DNA of 21,635 bases from Fimiplasma intestinipullorum (GCA_018715065.1 DVMJ01000059.1:1-21635), one strand, 5' to 3'; positions 1 to 8,052 are shown, counted from the first letter of the stretch. A program made the numbers and translations. Notes: a model not told the origin generated them from the letters alone.

Positions 1-9
1 ATTCTAAAT

Positions 10-44
10 GCAATGGGGTTTCGGAAAAACCGAAACCCCATTGC
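10..44 (-). terminator. Perfect 15-bp hairpin, probable terminator downstream of the regulator gene
   Basis: Positions 10-24 are perfectly complementary to 30-44, with a five-base loop of A on the plus strand. The stem is GC-rich toward its top and lies about 70 bp past the stop codon of the minus-strand regulator gene. Read on the minus strand it is followed by only a short, mixed A/T stretch rather than a clean U run, so intrinsic termination is probable but not certain. The same hairpin could instead serve a gene to the left of the window. A second, smaller stem (60-66 with 74-80, 7 bp) lies between it and the gene. Confidence 0.5.
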
Positions 45-114
45 CCTAGTCAATTTATCTTGTGGTGTCTCAAACCACAAATTCATTTATTGCCTATTTT
101 CGAAAAACCACTAG

Positions 115-1356
115 TTATCTGAGAGACCCGAAAAAATGTGCATATTTACGATAACATAAATAGAAATATTTATAAGATTCGGTTTGCTGGCAGAGTCTTG
201 CCATTTCATCCCATAGGATGCGCCAAATACAAAAACCCAATGTTCCTTTTTCCAGACTGGCAAACACATCCTGATAGAGATACTTTAAGAGAAACTGTGG
301 GGACTGGCCGGCATATTTCATTTGATAATAATGATAAGCTAAACAGTAGGAGCTATCCCCGCTTTGCGTATCGAGGCTAAAATCGTTTTTTTCAATGGGC
401 AGACCTAAGCTTTCTTTGCAGTGCATATATAAAGGAAAAAAGCCAAGAAACTGATGTGGACTCAAATCGCGTAAAGTCAGCAGGACCTCGTAAGCCGCCT
501 GTGTCTTCTGACTGGACCAGAGAAGCGGTGCCAGACAGCCTAGATAAGCAATACGATCGTCTAACGCTAAGCTATCCTCATCCACTGCCTGCAAGCGGGG
601 CAGGAGTTGCGTTTTGGCATAGGCTGGATCAATGCGCCATAAAAGAAGCAGCTGCAGCTGCAGACACGTCAGCCAGGCATGGCGATGCCCTGTACAAAAC
701 AAATCCTCCGTGAGATCCCCAATCCGTTGCATCACACCATAATGTTTGCCCTCATAATGATCCAGGATAAGCTGAATGAAACGGTTGGATAACGAATCAT
801 CCTGGTTTTGGCGTAAATAAGTGGTCAGGTGATGCGTCAGATCGGTATCAAGCTGACTCACGACATTGATCTCATTCAAAGCAAAATAGAACGGTATGTA
901 GTCATCACGGCCATAAAGAGGCACCAGGTCAAACGCATCCCACAAGGCTTCCAGATTCGAACCATCCTTTGCCAAAAGAAAAGCCATGAGCCGATGAAAG
1001 AGCCGATAATAATCATTTTGATCTTCATAACACAAAAGTTCACAAAGATGTGCCTGAATTTGTGTTTTGGCGGTACTCTCCTCATAGATGCATAGATCTT
1101 CCAATAACGAAAAGCAAGCTGTCATTTCTTTTTCGGCGTCAGGATGCGTCACATACTTTAAATGCCAGCGTTTGAGCAGCAATTCATAGAAATCATCATT
1201 TTTAACTTCCTCGCCATTTTCGATCTTAATATAAGTACGCAAACTGCAGATGGGAACACCATGCTTATCCAGGATAAAGGCCTGCTGCTTGAGGTTTAGA
1301 TGTTGACGTGTATATTTCAGCAAGGCACCGATCCTCTGTTTATCCTTATGTGCCAT
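115..1356 (-). CDS. HTH-domain regulator with helical-repeat C-terminus (RRNPP-like architecture)
   Basis: This is a 413-residue soluble protein with no signal peptide or membrane segment. Residues about 7-65 resemble an XRE-type helix-turn-helix (IGALLKYTRQHLNLKQQAF, then a second helix containing SLRTYIKIENGEE). The remaining 350 residues are rich in Leu, Tyr and aromatic-charged helices, as in TPR-like sensor domains. That layout is typical of Rgg/MutR/PlcR-like regulators, which bind short peptides, but no specific family is assignable by eye. The ATG at 1356 is preceded by GGGGGTGA at a good distance. The gene starts 34 bp after the stop of the degraded ABC exporter, on the same strand and with no room for an obvious promoter, so it was probably co-transcribed with it. 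Its frame is intact although the exporter's is not. Target genes are unknown; the exporter is the natural candidate by context. Confidence 0.72.
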   Translation of the reverse strand: MAHKDKQRIGALLKYTRQHLNLKQQAFILDKHGVPICSLRTYIKIENGEEVKNDDFYELLLKRWHLKYVTHPDAEKEMTACFSLLEDLCIYEESTAKTQIQAHLCELLCYEDQNDYYRLFHRLMAFLLAKDGSNLEALWDAFDLVPLYGRDDYIPFYFALNEINVVSQLDTDLTHHLTTYLRQNQDDSLSNRFIQLILDHYEGKHYGVMQRIGDLTEDLFCTGHRHAWLTCLQLQLLLLWRIDPAYAKTQLLPRLQAVDEDSLALDDRIAYLGCLAPLLWSSQKTQAAYEVLLTLRDLSPHQFLGFFPLYMHCKESLGLPIEKNDFSLDTQSGDSSYCLAYHYYQMKYAGQSPQFLLKYLYQDVFASLEKGTLGFCIWRILWDEMARLCQQTESYKYFYLCYRKYAHFFGSLR

Positions 1357-1390
1357 CTTCGCTCACCCCCATTGACTTTATTTTAAGCCA

Positions 1391-2949
1391 TTACATTAAT
1401 AATTGTCCACCGTTCATGCACAATACAGCATCAAAATGCGCCATGAATTGCTCATCATAGTCATGCGTGATCATGATCACTAAAAGTTCCGGATCATCTA
1501 AAAAGAGATTCATGAAATAAGGTCGAAGACTGATATCGATGGCAGAAAAGGCTTCGTCCAATAAAACGATCGGTGGATGGGCCAAATAAGTTCGCAACAA
1601 GCCCACCATCTGTTTTTCACCATTGCTTAAGACACCGGCATCAGGTTGCTTTAATAGATAATCGATTTTAGGATGAGGATGTCTTTTTAGCCTATCCTCT
1701 AAACGTGAAAGATCATAAGTGGAAAATAGCGTGATGTTATCCAGGACCGAAGCATTATAGATATGATTGCCGGCATCAACGCCTCCTAATAGCGGCGTTA
1801 ATTCCGTGGCATACATATCTTGACCATCAAGCTAGAGCTGACCCGACCGGACAAACACCCCAGGATAGTTGATTTGCCTGAACCGCGGGGTCCAATCAGC
1901 AAATACTTATGTCCCTTTGTAAAGGTATAGGTCAGGTCTTTCAGGGTAAAATCCGCATACTTGACATTGGCTCGGACAAAATCAATCGTATCCGTAAAGG
2001 TTCTTTCTTCCTTATCCACGATCTGACGGCTCGCCAACCGGCGATATTTGAGGATGACTTTCTTAACCGCATTCATTTCGTTGATATCATCGATAATATA
2101 GCGAATCGGATAAACAAATTCCTTGATATAGCTAAGGGCGGCAGTAGCTGTACCGACACTGATTCGACCCAGCCATAACATCAGACCGACGATTGCAAAA
2201 GCCGTCAGATCCAATAAATACATAAAGATGCCATTAAGCACAATGGAAAAAGCTTTAAAATGACCATACCGCACTTCTAACTCTTAAACTGTCCTAGTTT
2301 CCTTTTTGAAATGGTCCATGATATGCGGTTTTGTTTGCCGGTTTGTTAAGGCAAAACCGGACAGGACATCCAGAACCACATTGGTCAGAGTACCTAAGCG
2401 ATTCATATATGTCAAGCGATCCTCGGATAGCCGACGACTGGTTAGCTGCGGTGTCAGTAAAGTCAGTAAAGAAGCCACCACAATGACTAACGCAATCCAG
2501 ATATTCAAAAAATAAACCATATAGATGCCATAGATGATCAGCATAAGACTCGATTTCACCAGATCGATGACTTTTAAAAAGTACTGATTGGAGATTGCCT
2601 GCACATCATTGGTAAAGACTGACAAATACTCGTCCTTTTTATAGCTCTCAAATTCCTGATAATTGTAGTTCAGGATCTTATCCATCAAATCCTCGCGCAG
2701 ATCCTGCTCGATCTTCGAGGTCCATAACCAGCCAAAATACTGACAGAAATATTGAAAAAACATACCTAGCCCCACCAACAGGACATACCAAAGAATCAGC
2801 TGACCTAAAAAAACGGCAGTGAGATATCCGACAGCATCTAATAACTGTTGAGATACGATGGGAATCGCTCCAATACTGATGGTATACAAAGTGGAACAAA
2901 GAATATCCATGAAGATAACACCTTTATATCGATAGAAATACTTTTTCAT
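1391..2949 (-). pseudogene. ABC exporter (fused membrane domain and ATPase), broken by a nonsense codon and a frameshift
   Basis: Three minus-strand fragments form one ABC half-exporter of roughly 540 residues. The first (2949 to 2287) is the start of a type-1 exporter membrane domain, with several hydrophobic helices and the usual SKIEQDLREDLMDKIL and YNYQEFESYKKDEYL segments. An in-frame TAA at 2284-2286 interrupts it; the same frame continues directly with the rest of the membrane domain and Walker A (GPRGSGKST). About 13 codons after Walker A the frame shifts, near 1828-1850. The last fragment carries the signature LSNGEKQ, Walker B IVLLDE and the H-loop ITHD. Walker A and the following DGQDMY lie about five residues closer than usual, so the frameshift may be part of a short deletion. 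The start at 2949 is chosen because GAAGGGAAGG lies just upstream. Both halves still look like good protein, so the decay is recent. Substrate unknown; peptide or lipid-like export is the family's usual job. Confidence 0.85.
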
Positions 2950-3288
2950 TGTTACCTTCCCTTCTTTTATGTTCAGACAGAACACATCTCTCTTTCTATT
3001 AATATGATATAAAATACTTCTATGAAATCGTCAGTTTGAATCGCATTAGCCCTCATCTATCTGTCATAGGATCATCAATGGATAAAGTGCTGTGTTTGAT
3101 GAACTGATGTTTTGACCAATGTGTTTGAATAGGCTCGACACTAATGTATCACTATGTCAGGATTCACGTTGGCAAAACTATTTTCATCCATAGCATACAC
3201 CTTGAAATGTGTGAGATAAAATGCACTAAGCGATCCTAACGATAGATATGGAAGGATAATCAATAATCAGCAAGTATGTTGATGATTT
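2950..3288. other. Intergenic stretch without a convincing gene
   Basis: These 339 bases separate the decayed exporter from the ABC-2 operon. I see a weak minus-strand promoter near 3006-3034 and only micro-ORFs. One on the plus strand (3144-3239, 31 codons) has no ribosome binding site. One on the minus strand (3141-3191, 16 codons, MDENSFANVNPDIVIH) has a weak AAGGTG six bases upstream. Neither resembles a known peptide. The stretch may hold remnants of a lost gene; no clear terminator for the ABC-2 operon is visible in it. Confidence 0.5.
3006..3034 (-). promoter_or_regulatory. Possible promoter of the exporter-regulator unit
   Basis: On the minus strand CTGACG (3034-3029) and TATATC (3011-3006) are spaced by 17 bases, about 60 bases upstream of the exporter pseudogene start. 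Both boxes are imperfect, so the assignment is tentative. Confidence 0.35.
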
Positions 3289-4092
3289 TTATCCTCCTAA
3301 TGATTCATGTACCTGGCATCCCCAATGATAAAGAAGCTTTGTGATGACACCAAGAACAATGATCCAAAGAAGTCCGGGGAGCACATAAACCAGAGCCTCG
3401 GCTGCTTCGCTCATTGCCAGAGTTGGTATGTAATAAATATATTGGAATGGAAGATAATTTGAGATCTTCAGGAAGGTATCTGAGTAGAAAGCCACCGGTA
3501 AAAGTGAACCGGAGAACAGTTTGATCAGCATCCATAAAATATCTCTGATCGATAAACTTTTGGAGATGAAAAAGGACAGGATCCCCACCAAAGCAAACAA
3601 CAGAAAAAGAATCGAGGCACTGATGATTAAGAACAGTAACTGAATGCCCAACATGACAAAAAACTGACTGAGGGGCACTGGCTCAAAAAAGCCAAAATAT
3701 AACGCATCAGCGACAGCTAGAAAGAAAAAGCCAAAGAGCGGGTGGTGACATTTGACGAGATAACTTCGCAACAGGTAAGAGACTGGCTTTGTCATCATGA
3801 CATCGATATTCCCTGTCTGAATATCTCTAAACAGCTCATAGGTTACGATGGCAAAAGGCTGCACGACAAAACTGATAATACTGACCTGTACGTAATAAAA
3901 GATCATCTGCCAATAGGTATAGCCATTAATCACTTCGCCATTCGCTTCGTAAAGACTAGCCCAGAACAGGAGCAACACCAAAAATTTGACCGGTAAGATC
4001 AGACACTGGGAAAAGAAGTTGACTTTAAACTCACTGAATCGATGAATCTCAATCTTCAATAAATAAAGATATTTAGCCGCCATTTGAATCAT
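3289..4092 (-). CDS. ABC-2 family transporter permease (second subunit)
   Basis: A 267-residue integral membrane protein with about six hydrophobic segments and a short positively charged N-terminus. It carries TGNIDVMMTKPVSYL after the second or third helix. The matching GxIDVxMTKP in the neighbouring permease marks both as the ABC-2 type membrane family once called DUF990 (ABC2_membrane_6). These normally pair with one another and with a single soluble ATPase to make an exporter; the substrate cannot be read from the sequence. The ATG at 4092 overlaps the end of the first permease gene by 20 bases and has AGGAGA eight bases upstream, which supports this start over the internal ATG three codons later. 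It is the last gene of the three-gene operon. Confidence 0.85.
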   Translation of the reverse strand: MIQMAAKYLYLLKIEIHRFSEFKVNFFSQCLILPVKFLVLLLFWASLYEANGEVINGYTYWQMIFYYVQVSIISFVVQPFAIVTYELFRDIQTGNIDVMMTKPVSYLLRSYLVKCHHPLFGFFFLAVADALYFGFFEPVPLSQFFVMLGIQLLFLIISASILFLLFALVGILSFFISKSLSIRDILWMLIKLFSGSLLPVAFYSDTFLKISNYLPFQYIYYIPTLAMSEAAEALVYVLPGLLWIIVLGVITKLLYHWGCQVHESLGG

Positions 4093-4855
4093 AATGTTTC
4101 TCTCCTAACCTGACCATTGTCACTGAAATGAAAGTAAAGATTATTAATATGATCACATACAGCAACAGGATCATCGGCCAATTCTCTCCTAGACGCCCCA
4201 ACAAGGCTAAACTCGGATAATAGCTGACCAATGCATAAGGCAGCACAAAAGTCAGACCATAGCGCACCAGATTGGGAAAACAATCCAATGGGTACTGCAG
4301 GAAATCCTGAAACTGATAAAAAAGCTGACTTAAGAAATCTACTTTGTCCACCCAATAAGCTAAGGCATAGATGGCTAACTGAAAGAGCTGGTTAACCAGT
4401 GTTCCAATGATCATCAAAATAAACATGAAGACCACCATCGTAAAGGCAATGGGAATTTGAAAATAAATGATCCCCATACCTAAGCTTATCGCAGCCAGCA
4501 CAAATTTTGCCAGAATATAGCCTAAATTCAAATTGGCCCCCACCAGCATAGCATAGACACTCAGCGGCTTTGTCATCCAGACATCAATCTGACCGCTCAT
4601 GATTGCATAGGGTAATTCCCCTAAGCCAAAGAAAAACTCCCCGAATGTCTGACCCAAGGTCATCACACACGCATAGATGACCAGTTCCGGATAGCTCCAG
4701 TCCACAATTGTCAATGAAGAAGCCGACAAAAAGACCCAGAACAAAATGGATGAAGCCAGATTCAGTAAAATCGTCATGGCCATGAATCCAAAATCCGCTT
4801 TATATTCCATCGCTTTAGCCCAGGAAACACGTACAAACATGCGTAATACAGCCAT
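4073..4855 (-). CDS. ABC-2 family transporter permease (first subunit)
   Basis: A 260-residue membrane protein with about six hydrophobic helices, homologous in layout to the next gene product. It shows SGQIDVWMTKPLSVY at the same relative place as the TGNIDVMMTKP motif of its partner. By family knowledge the two form a heterodimeric channel powered by the ATPase encoded just upstream. The ATG at 4855-4853 directly follows the TAG of the ATPase gene with no spacer, so translation is probably coupled. The charged stretch after the first helices and the C-terminal GEKHYDSNGG tail face the cytoplasm by prediction. The exported compound is unknown. Confidence 0.85.
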   Translation of the reverse strand: MAVLRMFVRVSWAKAMEYKADFGFMAMTILLNLASSILFWVFLSASSLTIVDWSYPELVIYACVMTLGQTFGEFFFGLGELPYAIMSGQIDVWMTKPLSVYAMLVGANLNLGYILAKFVLAAISLGMGIIYFQIPIAFTMVVFMFILMIIGTLVNQLFQLAIYALAYWVDKVDFLSQLFYQFQDFLQYPLDCFPNLVRYGLTFVLPYALVSYYPSLALLGRLGENWPMILLLYVIILIIFTFISVTMVRLGEKHYDSNGG

Positions 4856-5758
4856 CTACATCACCCCATTTCCAGAAAGAATGAATTCCAGATCCGGTGT
4901 GGCAATATTAAAATCAACGATGGCTTCATCATGCATCCATTGATCTAACAGTGGGATCACATCCTGTTTTTCCACTAATAGTTTTAAATGCTCATCATCG
5001 CTTTCCAAAATCCGCGCAAAACCGGAAGTGTCAATAGGGCCTGCCAGCTGCATCTCCACAATCTTATAATCCTTTCGATTCATAAATTGCGTACTGTCCC
5101 CCTGATAAATGACCTTTCCATGATCAAGCAGAATGATCTCATCACAGATCCGTTCAATCGTGTTTAAATCATGTGAGGTATAGAGGATCGTTGTACCGTC
5201 TGTCTTATTCAGGTAAGTAAGAAAAGAGAGCATGGCTTCTTTACTGCGGGCATCGATACCAATGGTCGGCTCATCTAAAAAGAGGATTTGCGGATGATGC
5301 ATCACCGTTACCAGCAATTCACATTTCATACGTTGACCAAAGGATAATTTACGCACCGGTGTATCCCAAAGTTCACGAATATTCAGTCTTTCCATCAGAT
5401 CAAAAATATCCTGCTGGACTTCCTCTGCTTTTAAATGATAGACCTTCTCATAAAACTCCACTGAATATTTCACCGGGACATCATAAAAGAGGGCGGATTT
5501 TTGTGAGAAGAGTACGCCAATGGATTCTAAAAAGTGTTTTTTAGAACGATTCAATTCATTCTCATACAAAACCGAGCCTGAAGTTGGTCGAATGACACCG
5601 GTCAATATCTTAATCAGGGTTGATTTGCCTGCGCCATTAAATCCAATCAATCCAGTAATCTTGCCAGTACCAATTTCCAGATTCAAATCAGTCAAAGCCT
5701 GAATTGTCTGTTTCTTATTCTTATAGATCTTATTTAAATGCGCTAATGTAATCACCAT
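4856..5758 (-). CDS. ABC transporter ATP-binding protein (ABC-2 / DrrA-like exporter)
   Basis: A 300-residue soluble ATPase that powers the two permeases encoded downstream. Motifs are complete: Walker A GFNGAGKST (39-47), Q-loop Q86, signature LSFGQ (138-142), Walker B ILFLDEPT (158-165) and the switch histidine in TSHD (196). The C-terminal 80 or so residues form the extra domain common in DrrA/CcmA-type export ATPases. The start ATG at 5758 is preceded by a run of seven G followed by TGATAA, serving as an unusual Shine-Dalgarno. A promoter (5808-5836) sits just upstream. With zero spacing to the first permease, the three genes form one transcription unit. The family includes antibiotic and lipid exporters; nothing here fixes the substrate. 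Confidence 0.92.
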   Translation of the reverse strand: MVITLAHLNKIYKNKKQTIQALTDLNLEIGTGKITGLIGFNGAGKSTLIKILTGVIRPTSGSVLYENELNRSKKHFLESIGVLFSQKSALFYDVPVKYSVEFYEKVYHLKAEEVQQDIFDLMERLNIRELWDTPVRKLSFGQRMKCELLVTVMHHPQILFLDEPTIGIDARSKEAMLSFLTYLNKTDGTTILYTSHDLNTIERICDEIILLDHGKVIYQGDSTQFMNRKDYKIVEMQLAGPIDTSGFARILESDDEHLKLLVEKQDVIPLLDQWMHDEAIVDFNIATPDLEFILSGNGVM

Positions 5759-5807
5759 TTATCACCCCCCCGTTTGACTGATTCACTACAAAATCTCATT
5801 TACTCCT

Positions 5808-5836
5808 ATTTTAATTCAACAAAGCTAATAATACAA
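5808..5836 (-). promoter_or_regulatory. Promoter of the ABC-2 exporter operon
   Basis: On the minus strand TTGTAT (5836-5831) and TAAAAT (5813-5808) are separated by exactly 17 bases in an AT-rich region, with the ATPase start about 50 bases downstream. Confidence 0.55.
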
Positions 5837-5984
5837 ACCTTTTTTTAGAAAAAAAGCAGTAATTGATGTTATTTTTTAGACTTATTAAATATTTGTATGC
5901 AATATCTTTGTTTTTTAAAGAGACCGTTTTGCCTGGATCGTCCCTCAAGAAAGTGATCTTCAGTGCAATACATATTCCGACACA

Positions 5985-6016
5985 TCAAAAAGACTTATCG
6001 GCGAAGATAAGTCTTT
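5985..6016 (-). terminator. Intrinsic terminator of the carboxylesterase gene
   Basis: An 11-bp perfect stem (5989-5999 with 6006-6016, six-base loop) is followed on the minus strand by a run of U. It starts eight bases past the carboxylesterase stop codon. Confidence 0.85.
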
Positions 6017-6023
6017 GTCTTGT

Positions 6024-7313
6024 TTATTCGATATCAAATTCTTTGATAAATGGATCTTCCTTGGTATATGGACGCCAGTCAGGCATTGGATTGCCCTTCA
6101 TGAAGCTGGTCCATGCTTCCAGCATGTCTTCACTTAAAGCTTCATCGGCTAGCGTAAATGGTCGCCAGGAACGTTTGATGGTACCGAAGATATACCAGAG
6201 TTCCGCGGAATGGAAGGCACCAGCATCATCTCCGGGAAGTTTACGCTTGAAATAGTAAACATAAGCAGGTTTGTTTAAGCACTCTTCTCTAATCAGACTG
6301 AATTGGATGCAGGCATCATGCAGTGTACGGTGGGCTTTGATGGCACCTGGATCATGTTCACCCATATCATCCGCACAGGATCCTAGCATATAATCGATAT
6401 CCTTGATTTGATTCGTTTCAATTAAATGATCATATGTATCCGTCAAAACGACATGATCCAGGACTGGAATAAAAGGCAGTCCCTGGGATGATAATTGCTC
6501 GGTAGCCTTGGCAATCGTCTCTAATGGCAGAGCTTGAAGCTCAGCGAAGGTTTTCGCGCCAGTTAACTGAACAAATTGTTCGCCGATCTGATAGGCTTCT
6601 TCGATCGAATAATCTCGATTGAATCCACCCTGATATCCCCCACTGCTTTGAAGGATCGCCCGTTTGATCATGTTCTTCGTTAAAGGAGAAGAAACCAATA
6701 CCTGTGTGCTCATGCCACCGGCGGACTGACCAAAGACAGTGATGTTCTCAGGATCGCCACCAAAAGACGCAATATTCTCATAGATCCAGGTCAGTGCTGC
6801 AATCTGATCCAGGATGGCATTATTACCGACACTTTCCTGGCGTTCTTTGATCCAAGGATGTGCCAAAAAACCTAAAGCGCCTAAGCGATACTGCAAGGTC
6901 ACCAGGATCACGCCACGCTTAGCATAAGCCTCACCGTCAAATTCCATCTCACTGCCATAGCCGCCTAAAAAGGCACCGCCATGGATCCATAAGGCAACCG
7001 GATAAGGCATGGTACTAGGCTGTTTGGGTACCCAGATATTCAAATAGAGGCAGTCTTCATCATAGGGAACCAAATATTTTTCATCCCAGAAGAATTCTTT
7101 GGTGTAGAATTCGCCTTCTTTGCGATCTGGTTGAAAGCTTCCATGGGCAAAATGCTGGCAGGATCTGACCCCTTCCCAGTCATCCATCGAAACCGGGGCT
7201 AAAAAGCGCAGTTCATTGACAGGCGGTTTAGCAAAAGGAACCCCCAAATAAATATCACAGTCTGCCTTTTCTAAGCCTTCAATCAGACCCTGTTTCGTTT
7301 TTATGATCGTCAT
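6024..7313 (-). CDS. Type-B carboxylesterase (alpha/beta hydrolase)
   Basis: An esterase of 429 residues that hydrolyses carboxylic esters. Features: oxyanion-hole HGGAF (111-115), DEDCLYLNIW (86-94), nucleophile Ser197 in FGQSAGG, and probable catalytic His368 in GAFHSAELWYIFGT. The acidic residue is likely within GSCADDMGEH (311-320). The protein is somewhat shorter than the roughly 490 residues usual for the para-nitrobenzyl esterase type. There is no signal peptide, so it should act in the cytoplasm. The frame is open 13 codons further upstream, but AAGGAG lies nine bases before the ATG at 7313, which decides the start; the earlier ATG overlaps that site. It follows the membrane-protein gene by 57 bases and appears to have its own extended -10 promoter. 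The natural substrate is unknown. Confidence 0.9.
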   Translation of the reverse strand: MTIIKTKQGLIEGLEKADCDIYLGVPFAKPPVNELRFLAPVSMDDWEGVRSCQHFAHGSFQPDRKEGEFYTKEFFWDEKYLVPYDEDCLYLNIWVPKQPSTMPYPVALWIHGGAFLGGYGSEMEFDGEAYAKRGVILVTLQYRLGALGFLAHPWIKERQESVGNNAILDQIAALTWIYENIASFGGDPENITVFGQSAGGMSTQVLVSSPLTKNMIKRAILQSSGGYQGGFNRDYSIEEAYQIGEQFVQLTGAKTFAELQALPLETIAKATEQLSSQGLPFIPVLDHVVLTDTYDHLIETNQIKDIDYMLGSCADDMGEHDPGAIKAHRTLHDACIQFSLIREECLNKPAYVYYFKRKLPGDDAGAFHSAELWYIFGTIKRSWRPFTLADEALSEDMLEAWTSFMKGNPMPDWRPYTKEDPFIKEFDIE

Positions 7314-7334
7314 TATTCTCATCTCCTTGTCTCT

Positions 7335-7343
7335 ATTGTAGCA
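7335..7343 (-). promoter_or_regulatory. Extended -10 promoter of the carboxylesterase gene
   Basis: The minus strand reads TGCTACAAT, an extended -10 without a clear -35. The transcript would begin very close to the ribosome binding site, giving a very short leader, so this is tentative. Confidence 0.35.
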
Positions 7344-7370
7344 CAAAAACAAGCGAAACCGTGTGTGATT

Positions 7371-7955
7371 CTATGGATTTGGTGTATAGATCCCTGTTCC
7401 ATAAGCCGCATCAGGTAATTGTAGAATGCCCTGGCTGGCTTGCCAAGGGACAATCTGGCTAGCGGTTGTCCAGGAACCATTGTAGGAGACCTGATAGGTC
7501 ATCGTGATCAACCCTTCATCCTCTCGATGCGCCTTAGCTAAGAGAGCTGCCTCCTGCTGCCAGGCAAAGGTCGTGGCATAAAGAAACAGCAGACAAAGGA
7601 TACCAACAGAAAAGACTCTTTTAAAACCGATAAACCACATCGTGGTAAAGATACCCAACCAGACTAAAGACTTGATCCAATCAACATTGATGCGCTTGTC
7701 CAGGATTTCCGTGATACGTTCATGTACGGCTTCCTGATCAATATAAGTCACCTGTGTCATGACTAAACGATGGTTCGCCGTTGCATCCGCGCCACCGCTC
7801 GTATACTGCCACTTTCCTCCCTGATATTGTTGTTCAAGGATTTCGCCGGATAAGACATCAGATGGCAAAAGTGTCGGTCCCTGCGTCGCCGCCAGGAATT
7901 CGAGGCCACTTAGCAAAAGCACAAAACAAATCAGGCCCAGGATCTTTTTCTTCAT
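7371..7955 (-). CDS. Membrane protein of unknown function
   Basis: A 194-residue protein that I do not recognise. Residues 5-23 form an N-terminal hydrophobic helix, either a signal anchor or an uncleaved signal. About 70 polar residues follow (23-93), then two closely spaced membrane helices (about 94-111 and 113-131) separated by a positive GFKR turn, then a polar C-terminal tail of 60 residues. Both polar parts are probably outside the cell by this topology, but that is a prediction. The frame also opens with a GTG three codons earlier; the ATG at 7955 is preferred because GAGAGGTGA sits at a normal distance from it. It has its own promoter at 7976-8003 and lies between an AI-2E family permease gene and a carboxylesterase gene, which gives no clear clue to function. 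Confidence 0.75.
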   Translation of the reverse strand: MKKKILGLICFVLLLSGLEFLAATQGPTLLPSDVLSGEILEQQYQGGKWQYTSGGADATANHRLVMTQVTYIDQEAVHERITEILDKRINVDWIKSLVWLGIFTTMWFIGFKRVFSVGILCLLFLYATTFAWQQEAALLAKAHREDEGLITMTYQVSYNGSWTTASQIVPWQASQGILQLPDAAYGTGIYTPNP

Positions 7956-7975
7956 CGTGATCACCTCTCACCTTC

Positions 7976-8003
7976 ATTATAAAACACATGCATAGCTTGT
8001 AAA
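7976..8003 (-). promoter_or_regulatory. Promoter of the 194-aa membrane protein gene
   Basis: On the minus strand TTTACA (8003-7998) and a perfect TATAAT (7981-7976) are spaced by 16 bases, a short distance upstream of the gene start. Confidence 0.65.
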
Positions 8004-8021
8004 GCATTTGTTCTAAAGGCA

Positions 8022-8052
8022 TAAAAAAAGTTCCGATTTTACTCAGAACTTT
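8022..8052 (-). terminator. Terminator overlapping the end of the AI-2E family gene
   Basis: Seven bases at 8027-8033 pair with 8046-8052, and two further pairs extend the stem past one mismatch. On the minus strand the 3' arm runs into seven U. The 5' arm is formed by the last codons of the upstream gene, and its stop codon lies in the loop. Confidence 0.75.

Noticed and set aside
138..1095. Three plus-strand open frames (138-380, 456-713, 829-1095)
   Set aside because: They are antisense to the intact regulator gene, lack ribosome binding sites and have no recognisable protein features.
2284..2286. Programmed readthrough or recoding of the stop in the exporter
   Set aside because: The codon is TAA, not the TGA or TAG used for selenocysteine or pyrrolysine, and a second independent lesion lies downstream; decay is simpler.
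5863..6255. A 130-codon plus-strand open frame
   Set aside because: Its second half is antisense to the conserved carboxylesterase C-terminus and it crosses that gene's terminator; no ribosome binding site.
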